Part shown: in pieces, positions 44,499 to 53,445 of the stretch
Numbering within the stretch: position 1 is the stretch's first letter
Layout of the letters: every line of letters begins with the position of its first letter
DNA from: DALYLB01 sp964468345
GTDB taxonomy: Bacteria; Acidobacteriota; Blastocatellia; RBC074
Length of the DNA stretch: 64,000 nucleotides
NCBI GenBank assembly: GCA_964468345.1
Contig: CAYXVZ010000021.1
Location: 1-64,000, forward strand
Direction of reading: 5' to 3'
Translations under genes and position numbers: made by a program
Notes under the pieces: generated by a model
Told to the model about the DNA's origin: nothing
The model's input: only the letters and a program-made list of their open reading frames with translations
Databases searched by the model: none

Positions 44499-45773
44499 TT
44501 ATTTTCCTTGCGGGGCCGCAGATTTGATCTGCACGCGCGTTCCGGCGCGCAATTCATCGGTTCCGCGGAGCGCGATCTGATCGCCCGGCGAAAGATCGCC
44601 GAAAATCTCTACAAGATCCGACCCCTGCTGATTGATCGAGGCGCCCCGCTTCACATCCACCCATTCGGTAAGGCCGTCGCGAATGCGGATGACGAAACTG
44701 CGTTCCGTCGTCACAGCCACCGCAGAGGGCGGCACAAGCAGCGAAGGTTGCAGACGTTTCGAAGGCCAGAGTACCTGCGGGAACATTCCCGGTGCAAGCC
44801 TCCGAACGCCGCGCGTCTGGTTCTGCACATCGAGTTCAACCGGCATGGTTCGTGTGCTGGCATCGACGGCATCGCCGATGCGCGCAATCGTCCCCGAAAA
44901 TTTATCGCCTGGGAAGGCGGGAACCGTGAAGTCCACCTTTGCGCCATTTTTGATCGCCGCGATTTCCATTTCCGGCACGGCGATCACCAGTCGCAGGCGC
45001 GATACCTGTTGCAGCCGCAGCAGCGGCATTGCCGCGCCCGCACTAGCCGGTCCCACCAAACTGCCTTGATGCGCATTGCGCTCGGTGATCACGCCGTCGA
45101 AAGGCGCGACGATGCGCAGGTAATTTTCGGTCGCTTCGGCGGATTTCACGGCGGCTCTGGTCGCCGCTTCGTTTTCGGCCAGCGCCTGCACCTGCGCCTG
45201 CGCGGCTTTTTCATTGTCGCGATAGACCTGCACGCGGGCCTGCTCGGCTTCCACGATGCGCTGTGCATTTTCAAGCTCATTGCCCGAGACAACGCCCGGA
45301 GTGGCGGAGGCCGATTTCAATCGTTGATAGGTCGCGGAAGCGGCCGCGAGCTTCGCCTCGGCTTCGAGGCGCTGCGCGCGGATGCTGCCGACACGGGCTT
45401 CGGCTTCCAGGCGTTGTGCAGCGGCGCTGCCCGTTCGGGCCATGGCTTCGCTGCGCTGCGATCCGATCTCCGGCGCGGAAAGGCGCACCAGCAATTGCCC
45501 CGCGCGAACGGCCGAACCGCGATCGACGCCGATCCATTCGATGAAGCCCTGAACCTTGGGATAGAGCATCACATCCTGATATGCCAACAGTTCGCCCGGC
45601 AAGCGAAGCTGGCGATTGATTTCCCCCGAGGTCACGGTGGCGATGGTTACGGTGGGCATCGCGGGCGGCGCCGTTTTGACATCGCCCGTTTTGGCCGCAT
45701 TTTCATTTCCGCCGCAGGCGGACAGCATCGCGGCAAGCAGAAACAGCGCAATAATTCGTGGGGTTCTGATCAT
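44499..45773 (-). CDS. RND efflux periplasmic adaptor lipoprotein
   Basis: A 424-residue membrane-fusion protein with a lipoprotein signal (LLAAMLSAC, Cys near residue 20). A lipoyl half-motif (LPGELLAYQDVMLYPKVQGF), a long coiled-coil hairpin of Ala/Glu/Arg-rich repeats (about 100-225, with the repeated word AQRLEAEA), the second lipoyl half and beta-barrel domains follow. It should link the RND pump to TolC. The ATG overlaps the stop of the RND gene (ATGA, 4 bp), so the two are translated together. The same frame stays open for 540 codons upstream inside the RND gene, but that part has no similarity and is not coding. Confidence 0.93.
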   Translation of the reverse strand: MIRTPRIIALFLLAAMLSACGGNENAAKTGDVKTAPPAMPTVTIATVTSGEINRQLRLPGELLAYQDVMLYPKVQGFIEWIGVDRGSAVRAGQLLVRLSAPEIGSQRSEAMARTGSAAAQRLEAEARVGSIRAQRLEAEAKLAAASATYQRLKSASATPGVVSGNELENAQRIVEAEQARVQVYRDNEKAAQAQVQALAENEAATRAAVKSAEATENYLRIVAPFDGVITERNAHQGSLVGPASAGAAMPLLRLQQVSRLRLVIAVPEMEIAAIKNGAKVDFTVPAFPGDKFSGTIARIGDAVDASTRTMPVELDVQNQTRGVRRLAPGMFPQVLWPSKRLQPSLLVPPSAVAVTTERSFVIRIRDGLTEWVDVKRGASINQQGSDLVEIFGDLSPGDQIALRGTDELRAGTRVQIKSAAPQGK

Positions 45774-48700
45774 GAATTTTCTTTCGGTTGATGGTCCGCA
45801 AAATAAAGCGAGGTCGAATCCGTTCTCGCTTTGCGTTGTCCGATGGCATAGGTGAGCGGCAGAATCGTCAGGACCGCGATCGTGGACGCAACGAGGCCGC
45901 CGATCACGGCGCGGCCGAGCGGCGCGGTCTGTTCGCCTCCCTCGCCGACGGCCATCGCCATCGGAATCATGCCCGCGATCATTGCGAGGCTGGTCATCAA
46001 AATAGGTCGCAGCCGCAGCCGCGCGCCCTCGATAGCGGATTCGCGCGCGGCGATTCCTTTTCGTCTTCGCTCCTCGGCAAAAGTCACGAGCAGAATCGCA
46101 TTCGCCGATGAAACGCCGATCGCCATAATGCCGCCCATAAACGATTGCACGTTCAGTGTGGTCCCGGTGATCCACAAGGCGATTGCGACGCCGGCGAGCA
46201 CGGCGGGAATCGTCGATAGCGTGATCAATGCAACGCGGAAGGATTGAAAGTTCGCGGCCAGCAGCAGGAACACGGCGACGACCGCAAGCGCGAGGCCCGT
46301 GCCGAGGCTCGTCAGCGTCTGTTGCATCGGCGGCACCTGTCCGCGAAGGCTCACGGTGACGCCGCGGGGAACTTCGCCGGCGCGGCGGATGGCTTCGTTC
46401 ACTTCGGTCGCGACGCTGCCCAGATCTTTCCCCGCGATATTTCCCGTGACTGTAATCATCCGTTGTTGATTGTATCGATCGACTTCGCCGGGCATCGTGC
46501 CATAACTGATCTGCGCGACATCGCCCACCAGCGGAACGGTCGCGCGGCCGGTTCCGCCAAGCACGCTTCCTGAAGCCGCGGGCAGGCTTTGCACGTCCTC
46601 GATCGAACTGATGCGCGATTGCGGAATCTCCACCTGGACCTGATAGGCCACGCCGCTGGCCGGGTCGCGCCAGTAATTCGGCTGCGTGAAGCGGCTCGAT
46701 GATGTCGCGGCCACCAGCGACCGGCCGACCTGTTCGACGGTCACGCCGAGTTGGCCGGCTCGCTCGCGATCGATGCGAATATCCACGGTCGGGTAATCCA
46801 GCGGCTGGCCGAACTGCAGATCGCGCAGGCTCGGAATCTTTTTCATCTCGGCCAGCACCTTTTCCGCAAAGCCGCGATTGGCGGTCTGATTCGGCCCGTT
46901 CATCGCGACTTCGATCGGCGTGGGCGCGCCGAAGTTCATGATCTGCGTCACGATGTCGCCGGCCTCGAAGGAAAGGCTCGCGCCGGGAACGATCGCGGGA
47001 AGCTTTTGCCGCAGCCGCTCTTTGAATTCCGGGAGGCGAATGCCGGAGCCCTTTCGCATCGCAATATTGAGAACGGCTTCGTGCGGGCCGCTGGTGAAAA
47101 GATGAATTGAATTGATGGGATAACTCGCCGGCTGCGTGCCGACATAGCCGAGCGTGATGTCCACATTGCCGGCCCCGGCCTCTTCGCGAATGGCTTTGAG
47201 CGCGTTGAGCGCCATGACCTCGGTTCGCTCGACGCGCGTCCCGGTCGACGCGCGCAGCCGCAATTGCAAGAGGCCCGCATCGACCGGCGGAAAAATATCC
47301 AGGCCGAGCCGGCGGCCGACAATGCCGATGCTCAGAATCGAGACCAGCAAATAGATCCCGAGCACCAGCCAGCGCGCTCGCATCAAACCTTCGATCCATG
47401 CACCATAACGATGTTGCAGCCGATGAATGAAAGAATCTTCCTTTTCCGCATGCGATCCTTCGCGCAGCAGCCAGACCGAAAGAACGGGCACCAGCGAATT
47501 CGAGAGCAAATACGACGCCAGCATCGCCAGACCCACGGCCAGCGAGAGCGGCACGAACAGGGCGCGCGATACGCCCTGCATCAGAAAGGAGGGCAGGAAC
47601 ACGGCCAGGATCGCGAGCATGGCCAGCAGGCGCGGCGTGATCGTTTCGCGCGTCGCTTCGAAGACGGCTTTCATTCGCGGCTCGCCGCGCGACAGATGCA
47701 CGTGGATGTTTTCGATAGCGACGGTGGCTTCATCGACCAGGATGCCGATGGCCAGCGCCAGGCCGCCCAGCGTCATGATGTTGATCGTCTGTCCGGCCAG
47801 CGAAAGGCCGACCAGCGCGGCCAGCAGCGCGATCGGAATCGTGATGACGACGATCAGGGCGCTGCGCAGATCCCGCAGGAAGAGCAATACCATCAGCCCC
47901 GTGAGCAGCGCGCCGAGCAGGCCTTCGAGCGCCAGGCCGCGGATGGAATTACGCACATAGCCCGATTGATCGAATTCGAAACTGACCTTGATATCCTCGG
48001 GAATCAGCGCCTGCATCTTCGGCAGTTCCGCTTTGACGCGATTGACGACATCCAGCGTCGAGGCGTCGGATCGTTTCGTGACCGGAATATAGACCGTGCG
48101 TTTTTCGTTAAACAAACCATAGCCCGTTAGGATGTCCGATCCGTTTTCCACAACGCCGATATCGCGCACATACACGGCCGGGCCATTGCCGACGCGGATC
48201 GGCAGGCTCGCGAGTTCCTGAATATTGGGCACGACCGAATTGATCGGCGCGAGGCGATTGAGGTCGCCCGTGCGCACATTGCCCGCGGGCAAAATCGTAT
48301 TCCCCGCGGCGACGGCTTTGATGACTTCCTCGGGCGACATCTGATATTCGCGCAGTTTGTCGGGATCCGCGCGGATGATCACTGTGCGCTGGTTTCCGCC
48401 GAAGGGCGGCGGAGCGGATACGCCGGGCAGCGTGGAAAAGTACGGACGAACGCGAAACAGCGCGAGGTCCTGAATTTCGCCGAGGTTGCGCGTCTCGCTT
48501 GAAAAGACGAGCTGGCCGACCGGGACGCTGCCCGCGTCATAGCGAACGACAAAGGGCGCGACCGTTCCCGGCGGCATGAATGCGCGCGATCGTTCGACAT
48601 AGGAAACGACCTGCGCCAGAGCCTGGCTCATATCCGTGCCGGGGTGAAAGAACAGCTTGACCAGCCCGACATTCTGTATCGACTTCGATTCGACGTGCTC

Positions 48701-48931
48701 GATGCCCGTAACATAGAGAAAGTGGTATTCGTAATAGGAGACCAGATAGCTTTCCATCTGCGAAGGATCCATGCCGCCATAAGGCTGCGCGACATAGATC
48801 ACCGGCAGGTTCAGATTCGGAAAGATATCGATCGGCATCCGCGAAATCGACAGGCCCGCGCCCAGCGCAATGCCGAGCATCAGGACCATGATCGTGATCG
48901 GACGCCGCAGGGCGGCGATGATGAGGTGCAT
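45770..48931 (-). CDS. RND efflux pump inner-membrane subunit (AcrB superfamily)
   Basis: A 1053-residue proton-driven pump with the full RND layout: segment TM1 (about 9-28), a large periplasmic loop, TM2-6 (about 335-500), TM7 (about 525), a second loop and TM8-12 (about 870-1030). The proton-relay position in TM4 reads ILVDEATVAIEN, an Asp-Glu pair in place of the Asp-Asp of AcrB. This form is seen in other RND clades. Substrates (drugs, metals or lipids) cannot be assigned. The operon order is FGE-like gene, tolC, this gene, adaptor, PAP2. A hairpin repeat separates it from tolC. Confidence 0.93.
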   Translation of the reverse strand: MHLIIAALRRPITIMVLMLGIALGAGLSISRMPIDIFPNLNLPVIYVAQPYGGMDPSQMESYLVSYYEYHFLYVTGIEHVESKSIQNVGLVKLFFHPGTDMSQALAQVVSYVERSRAFMPPGTVAPFVVRYDAGSVPVGQLVFSSETRNLGEIQDLALFRVRPYFSTLPGVSAPPPFGGNQRTVIIRADPDKLREYQMSPEEVIKAVAAGNTILPAGNVRTGDLNRLAPINSVVPNIQELASLPIRVGNGPAVYVRDIGVVENGSDILTGYGLFNEKRTVYIPVTKRSDASTLDVVNRVKAELPKMQALIPEDIKVSFEFDQSGYVRNSIRGLALEGLLGALLTGLMVLLFLRDLRSALIVVITIPIALLAALVGLSLAGQTINIMTLGGLALAIGILVDEATVAIENIHVHLSRGEPRMKAVFEATRETITPRLLAMLAILAVFLPSFLMQGVSRALFVPLSLAVGLAMLASYLLSNSLVPVLSVWLLREGSHAEKEDSFIHRLQHRYGAWIEGLMRARWLVLGIYLLVSILSIGIVGRRLGLDIFPPVDAGLLQLRLRASTGTRVERTEVMALNALKAIREEAGAGNVDITLGYVGTQPASYPINSIHLFTSGPHEAVLNIAMRKGSGIRLPEFKERLRQKLPAIVPGASLSFEAGDIVTQIMNFGAPTPIEVAMNGPNQTANRGFAEKVLAEMKKIPSLRDLQFGQPLDYPTVDIRIDRERAGQLGVTVEQVGRSLVAATSSSRFTQPNYWRDPASGVAYQVQVEIPQSRISSIEDVQSLPAASGSVLGGTGRATVPLVGDVAQISYGTMPGEVDRYNQQRMITVTGNIAGKDLGSVATEVNEAIRRAGEVPRGVTVSLRGQVPPMQQTLTSLGTGLALAVVAVFLLLAANFQSFRVALITLSTIPAVLAGVAIALWITGTTLNVQSFMGGIMAIGVSSANAILLVTFAEERRRKGIAARESAIEGARLRLRPILMTSLAMIAGMIPMAMAVGEGGEQTAPLGRAVIGGLVASTIAVLTILPLTYAIGQRKARTDSTSLYFADHQPKENS

Positions 48932-48939
48932 GATGGTTT

Positions 48940-48996
48940 AATAAGTCTTATAAGTCTTATAGGACCTATAAGACTTATAGGTCCTATAAGTCCTAT
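48940..48996. repeat. Nested palindromes of AAGTCTTATA / GGTCCTATAA words
   Basis: AAGTCTTATAGG-A-CCTATAAGACTT and ATAGGACCTATAAG-A-CTTATAGGTCCTAT overlap, so two alternative hairpins compete for the same bases. It lies between tolC and the RND gene in one operon. The tolC stop (read as TAG on the minus strand, 48993-48995) is inside the last word. The words also occur at 21478-21515. Confidence 0.9.
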
Positions 48997-50381
48997 TTCT
49001 TCCCCAGCAATTCCAAAAACGGCTTAATTTCCCCGCCGGCGATGGCGCTCGCCAGGGCCGCGCGCCAGACGCCGAGGCGGGCCAGGGCGTTTTCGACTTC
49101 CGCCTGCGCGAGCAGACGCTGGGCTTCGGCGACTTCGATGACGGTGCCGAGTTCGGCTTCATAGCGTTTGCGAACGCGCAGTTCGGTTTCCTGCGCGGCT
49201 TGCAACTGACGCGGCGCGTTGTCGGCCATCTCTTTTGCGGAATTCATGATGGCGCGGGCGCGTGCCTGTTCGGTGCGGACGGATTGCACCGCATGTTCCA
49301 TTCGCGCTTCTTCCGCGGCGTAATAGTGGGATTCCTGTTTTTTGCGAGCGCGAAGATTGAAAAACTCGCTGGGTGTGAAACTGATGACCATTCCCGTGGC
49401 CCAGTTCGGCGTATCCGGAAAAAAGCCCCGGCTGCCGAGCAGGCGGCCATCCACGCGGGCGCCGCTGCCGCGGCCGAACAATGCCGTTTGCCACGTGAAG
49501 CGCGGAGCGAAGGACTTATTCAGCACATCCTGCCGGCCGAGGATCACATCCAGCGAAGCCCGATGCAGCGCCGTCAGCGGATGTTTGTCCGGCGCGGGCG
49601 CGGCCGGCTCGTTCGGCGGAAGAATTTCGACCAGCGCGCCGGGATCGATTTCGATTGTTTCGCCGCCGCGGCCGATTGCCTCAGCCAGTTGCACGCGAGC
49701 CAATGCCGCCGTCTGCCGCGCCTGGATCAGAACGCTGCGCGCGGCGGCGAGTTCCGCATCCGTCCGCGAAGCATCCGCCCCCGGGCGCAATTCATTTTTG
49801 ACCAGCACGTGCACCGCGTTTGAAAAGGTTTCCATCCGGTCCACGTTGGCGCGGGCCGCGCGGACCGCTTGATCGGCGGCGACGACTTTTAAAAATGAAT
49901 CGGCCGCGGCTGCCGCGACTTCGAGTTCCGTGACGGCGATGCGCGCCTCCGCTTCGTTGCGAAGCCGCGATGCAAGATCGACCTGCGCCCTTCGCAATCC
50001 GAAATCGAAAGGCTCCCAGCCCATCAGAATGCCGCCGCCGCTGCCCCACGCGCTTTGCGTGAAGGAGGAATTCGCAACCAGCGGCCCCGAAATCGGAGGA
50101 ATCGCGGTCTGCGGAAAAAACTGCCCGAAGACATTGTTCCGCGTCCCGCGCGTTTGCTGCCAGTCGATCTCGACGCGCGGCAGATAGGCATTGCGCGCGA
50201 TCTCGCGGTCGGCCGTTGTTGCGGCCGCCTGTGAACGGGCCGCGCGAATCGATGGATAGTTCCGCAGCGCCGTCTCGACCGCGTCACTCAAACGCAAACG
50301 CGGCTCCGTTGATTGCTGGGCATAACCATTGATGGTGAGTGCAAGGAAAAGAAGCGACAGTGAAGTGCGGACCGTTTTCAT
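48993..50381 (-). CDS. TolC-family outer-membrane efflux protein
   Basis: A 462-residue outer-membrane channel component. A signal peptide (LLFLALTINGYAQQ) is followed by two repeats of the outer-membrane efflux fold (about 40-240 and 255-450), rich in Ala/Glu/Arg helices, with DAVETALRNYPSIRAAR at the start of the first. It should provide the exit duct for the RND pump encoded next. The start MKTVRTS has GCGGGA upstream; an ATG 24 bases earlier lies just after the stop of the upstream FGE gene. Confidence 0.9.
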   Translation of the reverse strand: MKTVRTSLSLLFLALTINGYAQQSTEPRLRLSDAVETALRNYPSIRAARSQAAATTADREIARNAYLPRVEIDWQQTRGTRNNVFGQFFPQTAIPPISGPLVANSSFTQSAWGSGGGILMGWEPFDFGLRRAQVDLASRLRNEAEARIAVTELEVAAAAADSFLKVVAADQAVRAARANVDRMETFSNAVHVLVKNELRPGADASRTDAELAAARSVLIQARQTAALARVQLAEAIGRGGETIEIDPGALVEILPPNEPAAPAPDKHPLTALHRASLDVILGRQDVLNKSFAPRFTWQTALFGRGSGARVDGRLLGSRGFFPDTPNWATGMVISFTPSEFFNLRARKKQESHYYAAEEARMEHAVQSVRTEQARARAIMNSAKEMADNAPRQLQAAQETELRVRKRYEAELGTVIEVAEAQRLLAQAEVENALARLGVWRAALASAIAGGEIKPFLELLGKK

Positions 50382-50408
50382 ATCCCGCTTGGTTGGCGTT
50401 GTCATTTG

Positions 50409-51596
50409 TTATTTCATCTGCGGCGCGGGGCCTGATTTCACCAGCCGGAATCCCGCGTGCATCAAGCCCGTGTCGGGACTCGCTTTCATGCGCGCCGATA
50501 CGCGATAGCTGGCGCAATAGGAATCGTGACAGAGAAAGGAACCGCCGCGCTGCACGCGTTTCGGCACCGTCGGTTCATCCGGATCGAAGCTGTCCGCGGG
50601 CCCCTGCGGATTGTTGATTCCCTCCGGCCGGTTCGTCGTCGCGTAATAATCCGGCCGGTACCAGTCGGCGCACCATTCCCATACATTCCCCGCCATTTCA
50701 TACAATCCATAGCCATTCGGCTTGAAGGATTTGACCGGCGCGGAGGCGAAGAAACCATCCTGCTTCGTATTCTGATCCGGAAAGTGACCCTGCCATGTGT
50801 TTGCCTTGGTCTCGCCCTGCTCGATCGGTTCATTGCCCCAGGCGAACAGCGCGCCGGCAATGCCGCCTCTCGCGGCCCATTCCCATTCGGCCTCGGTGGG
50901 CAATCGCTTTCCGGCCCATTTGGCATAGGCCACGGCGTCTTCCCATGCGATATGCACGACGGGATGATTTTCCTTGCCTGCGATCGAACTGTTCGGGCCT
51001 TCGGGATGCTTCCAATCCGCGTGCGCCGTATAGGCCCACCAGTTGCCGACGTTATCGAGCGGCACCGGTCCGCCGGGTTGTCGAAACACGAGCGAGCCCG
51101 GCACCAGCACCTCCGGCGGCGGTTTCGGCGTGCCGGGCGGCAATTGCTTTTTCATTTCTTCCCAATCCGGGGCGCGCTCGGCGATGGTTTTATAGCCGGT
51201 CGTTTTCACAAACGCCTGATACTGCGCATTGGTGATTTCGGTTTCATCCATCCAGAATCCGCCGACCGTGACGCGATGGGCAGGCCGTTCATCCGTGCGC
51301 GCGAATTGATCCTGCTGCGCCGCGCCCATCTGATATTCCCCGGCCGGGATCCAGACCATGCCCGCCGTTTCGCCCGATCCCTTGATGATCTGAACCGGCT
51401 TTGCGGGTTGCGAGTTCATGATGGCCTGCGCGCGGCTCGACGGTTGCGTTTCGCAGGCGGCTTTTTCCTGTTCGTTCTGATGATTATGCCCCGCATGCGC
51501 TCCGACGCTTTCCGGCGTCGATCGATTGCAGGCAGTGGTGAGCAAAAAAATGCAGAGAAAGGAATACGACAGTGCGTGATTTTGTTTCAGGCGCAT
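50409..51596 (-). CDS. Formylglycine-generating enzyme (SUMF1/FGE family) lipoprotein
   Basis: A 395-residue protein with a lipoprotein signal (FLLTTAC, Cys near residue 23) and an FGE-sulfatase domain (about 75-390). Copper-dependent FGE oxidises a Cys in sulfatases to formylglycine. The active-site pair is present, as Cys356 and Cys361 in GGSFLCHDSYCASYR, which distinguishes true FGE from the many SUMF1-like proteins lacking it. Exported FGE-like proteins are unusual because maturation normally precedes export. The divergent neighbour 240 bp away is a Cys-type sulfatase (51839-53365), its probable substrate. It heads the operon with tolC and the RND pump, which may be chance. Confidence 0.9.
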   Translation of the reverse strand: MRLKQNHALSYSFLCIFLLTTACNRSTPESVGAHAGHNHQNEQEKAACETQPSSRAQAIMNSQPAKPVQIIKGSGETAGMVWIPAGEYQMGAAQQDQFARTDERPAHRVTVGGFWMDETEITNAQYQAFVKTTGYKTIAERAPDWEEMKKQLPPGTPKPPPEVLVPGSLVFRQPGGPVPLDNVGNWWAYTAHADWKHPEGPNSSIAGKENHPVVHIAWEDAVAYAKWAGKRLPTEAEWEWAARGGIAGALFAWGNEPIEQGETKANTWQGHFPDQNTKQDGFFASAPVKSFKPNGYGLYEMAGNVWEWCADWYRPDYYATTNRPEGINNPQGPADSFDPDEPTVPKRVQRGGSFLCHDSYCASYRVSARMKASPDTGLMHAGFRLVKSGPAPQMK

Positions 51597-51744
51597 CTTT
51601 GTATCCTTGTCTGTTTTCGAGCAGGCGATGTATAACTCTCCCCCACGCATTCGAAAGAGACAAGCAGTTTTATCGTTGTGTTATTCAGAGTTCGAGTCGA
51701 ATACCGACACTATACTCGGATTTCGGTCTGAAGAAAAAGTGTAT

Positions 51745-51803
51745 GCAGCACCGCCTTGAGGCGGAAAGTTCGTCGTACCGCTTTCAGGCTGTGCTACGAA
51801 CTT
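51745..51803. repeat. Inverted repeat with GCAGCACCGCCTTGAGGCGG module
   Basis: The + strand reads GCAGCACC, stem CCGCC-TTGA-GGCGG, then GGAAAGTTCGTCGTACC. The opposite arm (AGGCTGTGCTACGAACTTTT) pairs partly. The module matches those at 2820, 15017 and about 15.95 kb. It lies between the divergent FGE and sulfatase genes. Confidence 0.75.
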
Positions 51804-51838
51804 TTCACCTGTAAGCCGCATACGAACGGAGACCCCCC

Positions 51839-53365
51839 ATGAAACTCATTGCAGCTCTGCTGCTGGCATTGTTCCTCGGAAGCCCGTTTGCGATTCAGGC
51901 GCAATCCCGGCCGAATGTCGTGCTGATTTATGCGGATGATCTCGGTTATGGCGATGTGTCCGCCTATGGCGCAACCGCGCTGAAAACGCCGAATATGGAT
52001 CGTCTCGCGCGGGAAGGACTGCGATTCACGGATGCGCATGCGCCGGCCGCCACCTGCACGCCGTCGCGCTATGCGATGTTGACGGGGGAATATGCTTGGC
52101 GCAAAAAGGGAACCGGTGTGCTGCCCGGCAATGCCGCATTGATTATCGAACCGGGACGAACCACGCTGGCGAGCCTCTTTCAGAAAGCCGGTTACGCGAC
52201 CGGCGTGGTGGGCAAGTGGCACCTGGGCCTCGGGCCGCAGGGCGGCCCCGATTGGAATCGGGAAATCACGCCCTCGCCGAATGAGATCGGATTCGATTAT
52301 TCCTTCATTATGGCGGCGACCGGCGACCGCGTTCCCACGGTCTATGTGGAAAATCGCCGCATTGTCGGGCTCGATCCGGCCGACCCGATTCGCGTCAGCT
52401 ATGAGAAACCCATTGATGACGGCCCGACCGGGAAGGCGAATCCGGAGTTGCTCAAGATGCATCCCAGCCATGGGCACGATCAGACGATCGTCAACGGCAT
52501 CAGCCGCATCGGTTATATGACCGGCGGCAAAGCGGCGCTCTGGAAGGATGAAGACATGGCCGATGTTTTCACGGGGAAAGCCGTTGCGTTTCTCGAGCGG
52601 CAAAAAGCGAAGCCCTTCTTCCTCTATTTCGCGCTTCACGATCCGCATGTGCCGCGCGTGCCGCATCCGCGCTTTGCGGGCAAAACCGGCCTCGGGCCGC
52701 GCGGCGATGCCATTGCCCAGGCCGACTGGTGCGTGGGCGAAATCCTCTCCGCCCTCGATCGATGGAAACTCGCCCGCAATACCATCGTCATTCTCACCAG
52801 CGACAACGGTCCGGTGGTCGATGACGGTTATAAGGATCAGGCCGTCGAAAAAATCGGCGCGCACAAGCCGGCGGGCCCGCTCCGCGGCGGCAAATACAGC
52901 AATTTTGAAGGCGGCACCCGCGTGCCCTTCATCGTTCGCTATCCCGCGGTGATCAAGCCCGGCGTCACGGATGCGCTCGTTTCCCAGATCGATTTTCCCG
53001 CATCCTTCGCTGCCATGACCAAACAATCGGCCGGCGATCGGGCGATCGACAGCGTGAGTATCCTCGATGCCTTCCTCGGAAAATCCAAAAAAGGCCGCGA
53101 TACCTTGATCGAACAGGCCGGCGCTTTATCGCTTCGCCAGGGGACATGGAAATACATCGACCCGTCCAATGGCGCGAAATACAACAAACTGACCGATACC
53201 GAAACCGGCAACGACACTATCCCACAGCTATATGACCTATCGAGCGATCCCGGAGAACGACTCAATCTCGCCGCGAAATATCCGGATAGAGTCAGGACAA
53301 TGCAGGAAGTACTGCAGCGCATCCGGGATCAGAAGCCCTCTTCCTCACAGACAAAAAGTCAATAA
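51839..53365 (+). CDS. Cys-type exported sulfatase (type I arylsulfatase)
   Basis: A 508-residue type I sulfatase that should hydrolyse sulfate esters on sugars or aryl compounds. A signal peptide (1-22, ending QAQ) precedes the metal-binding Asp33-Asp34 (IYADDLGYGD) and the formylglycine motif CTPSR with Cys73. VGKWHLG and the downstream SDNGP motif supply other active-site residues. It ends with the typical LYDLSSDPGERLNLA stretch. GGAG precedes the ATG. The FGE-like protein encoded divergently could convert Cys73 to formylglycine. Downstream TonB receptors and a sialidase-like protein suggest a sulfated glycan as substrate. Confidence 0.94.
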   Translation: MKLIAALLLALFLGSPFAIQAQSRPNVVLIYADDLGYGDVSAYGATALKTPNMDRLAREGLRFTDAHAPAATCTPSRYAMLTGEYAWRKKGTGVLPGNAALIIEPGRTTLASLFQKAGYATGVVGKWHLGLGPQGGPDWNREITPSPNEIGFDYSFIMAATGDRVPTVYVENRRIVGLDPADPIRVSYEKPIDDGPTGKANPELLKMHPSHGHDQTIVNGISRIGYMTGGKAALWKDEDMADVFTGKAVAFLERQKAKPFFLYFALHDPHVPRVPHPRFAGKTGLGPRGDAIAQADWCVGEILSALDRWKLARNTIVILTSDNGPVVDDGYKDQAVEKIGAHKPAGPLRGGKYSNFEGGTRVPFIVRYPAVIKPGVTDALVSQIDFPASFAAMTKQSAGDRAIDSVSILDAFLGKSKKGRDTLIEQAGALSLRQGTWKYIDPSNGAKYNKLTDTETGNDTIPQLYDLSSDPGERLNLAAKYPDRVRTMQEVLQRIRDQKPSSSQTKSQ

Positions 53366-53445
53366 ATGAATGGCGATTCCCAACGTGGTACCGGGATCGT
53401 GCGAAGACCGCGAAAACGCTGTTAGAAATCATTTGGAGGAATCGG

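Noticed and set aside
45774..47399. A 540-codon upstream extension of the RND adaptor frame
   Set aside because: It runs inside the RND pump gene in another frame, is full of Arg, Ser and Gln without domain similarity, and the adaptor's lipoprotein signal marks the true start at 45773.
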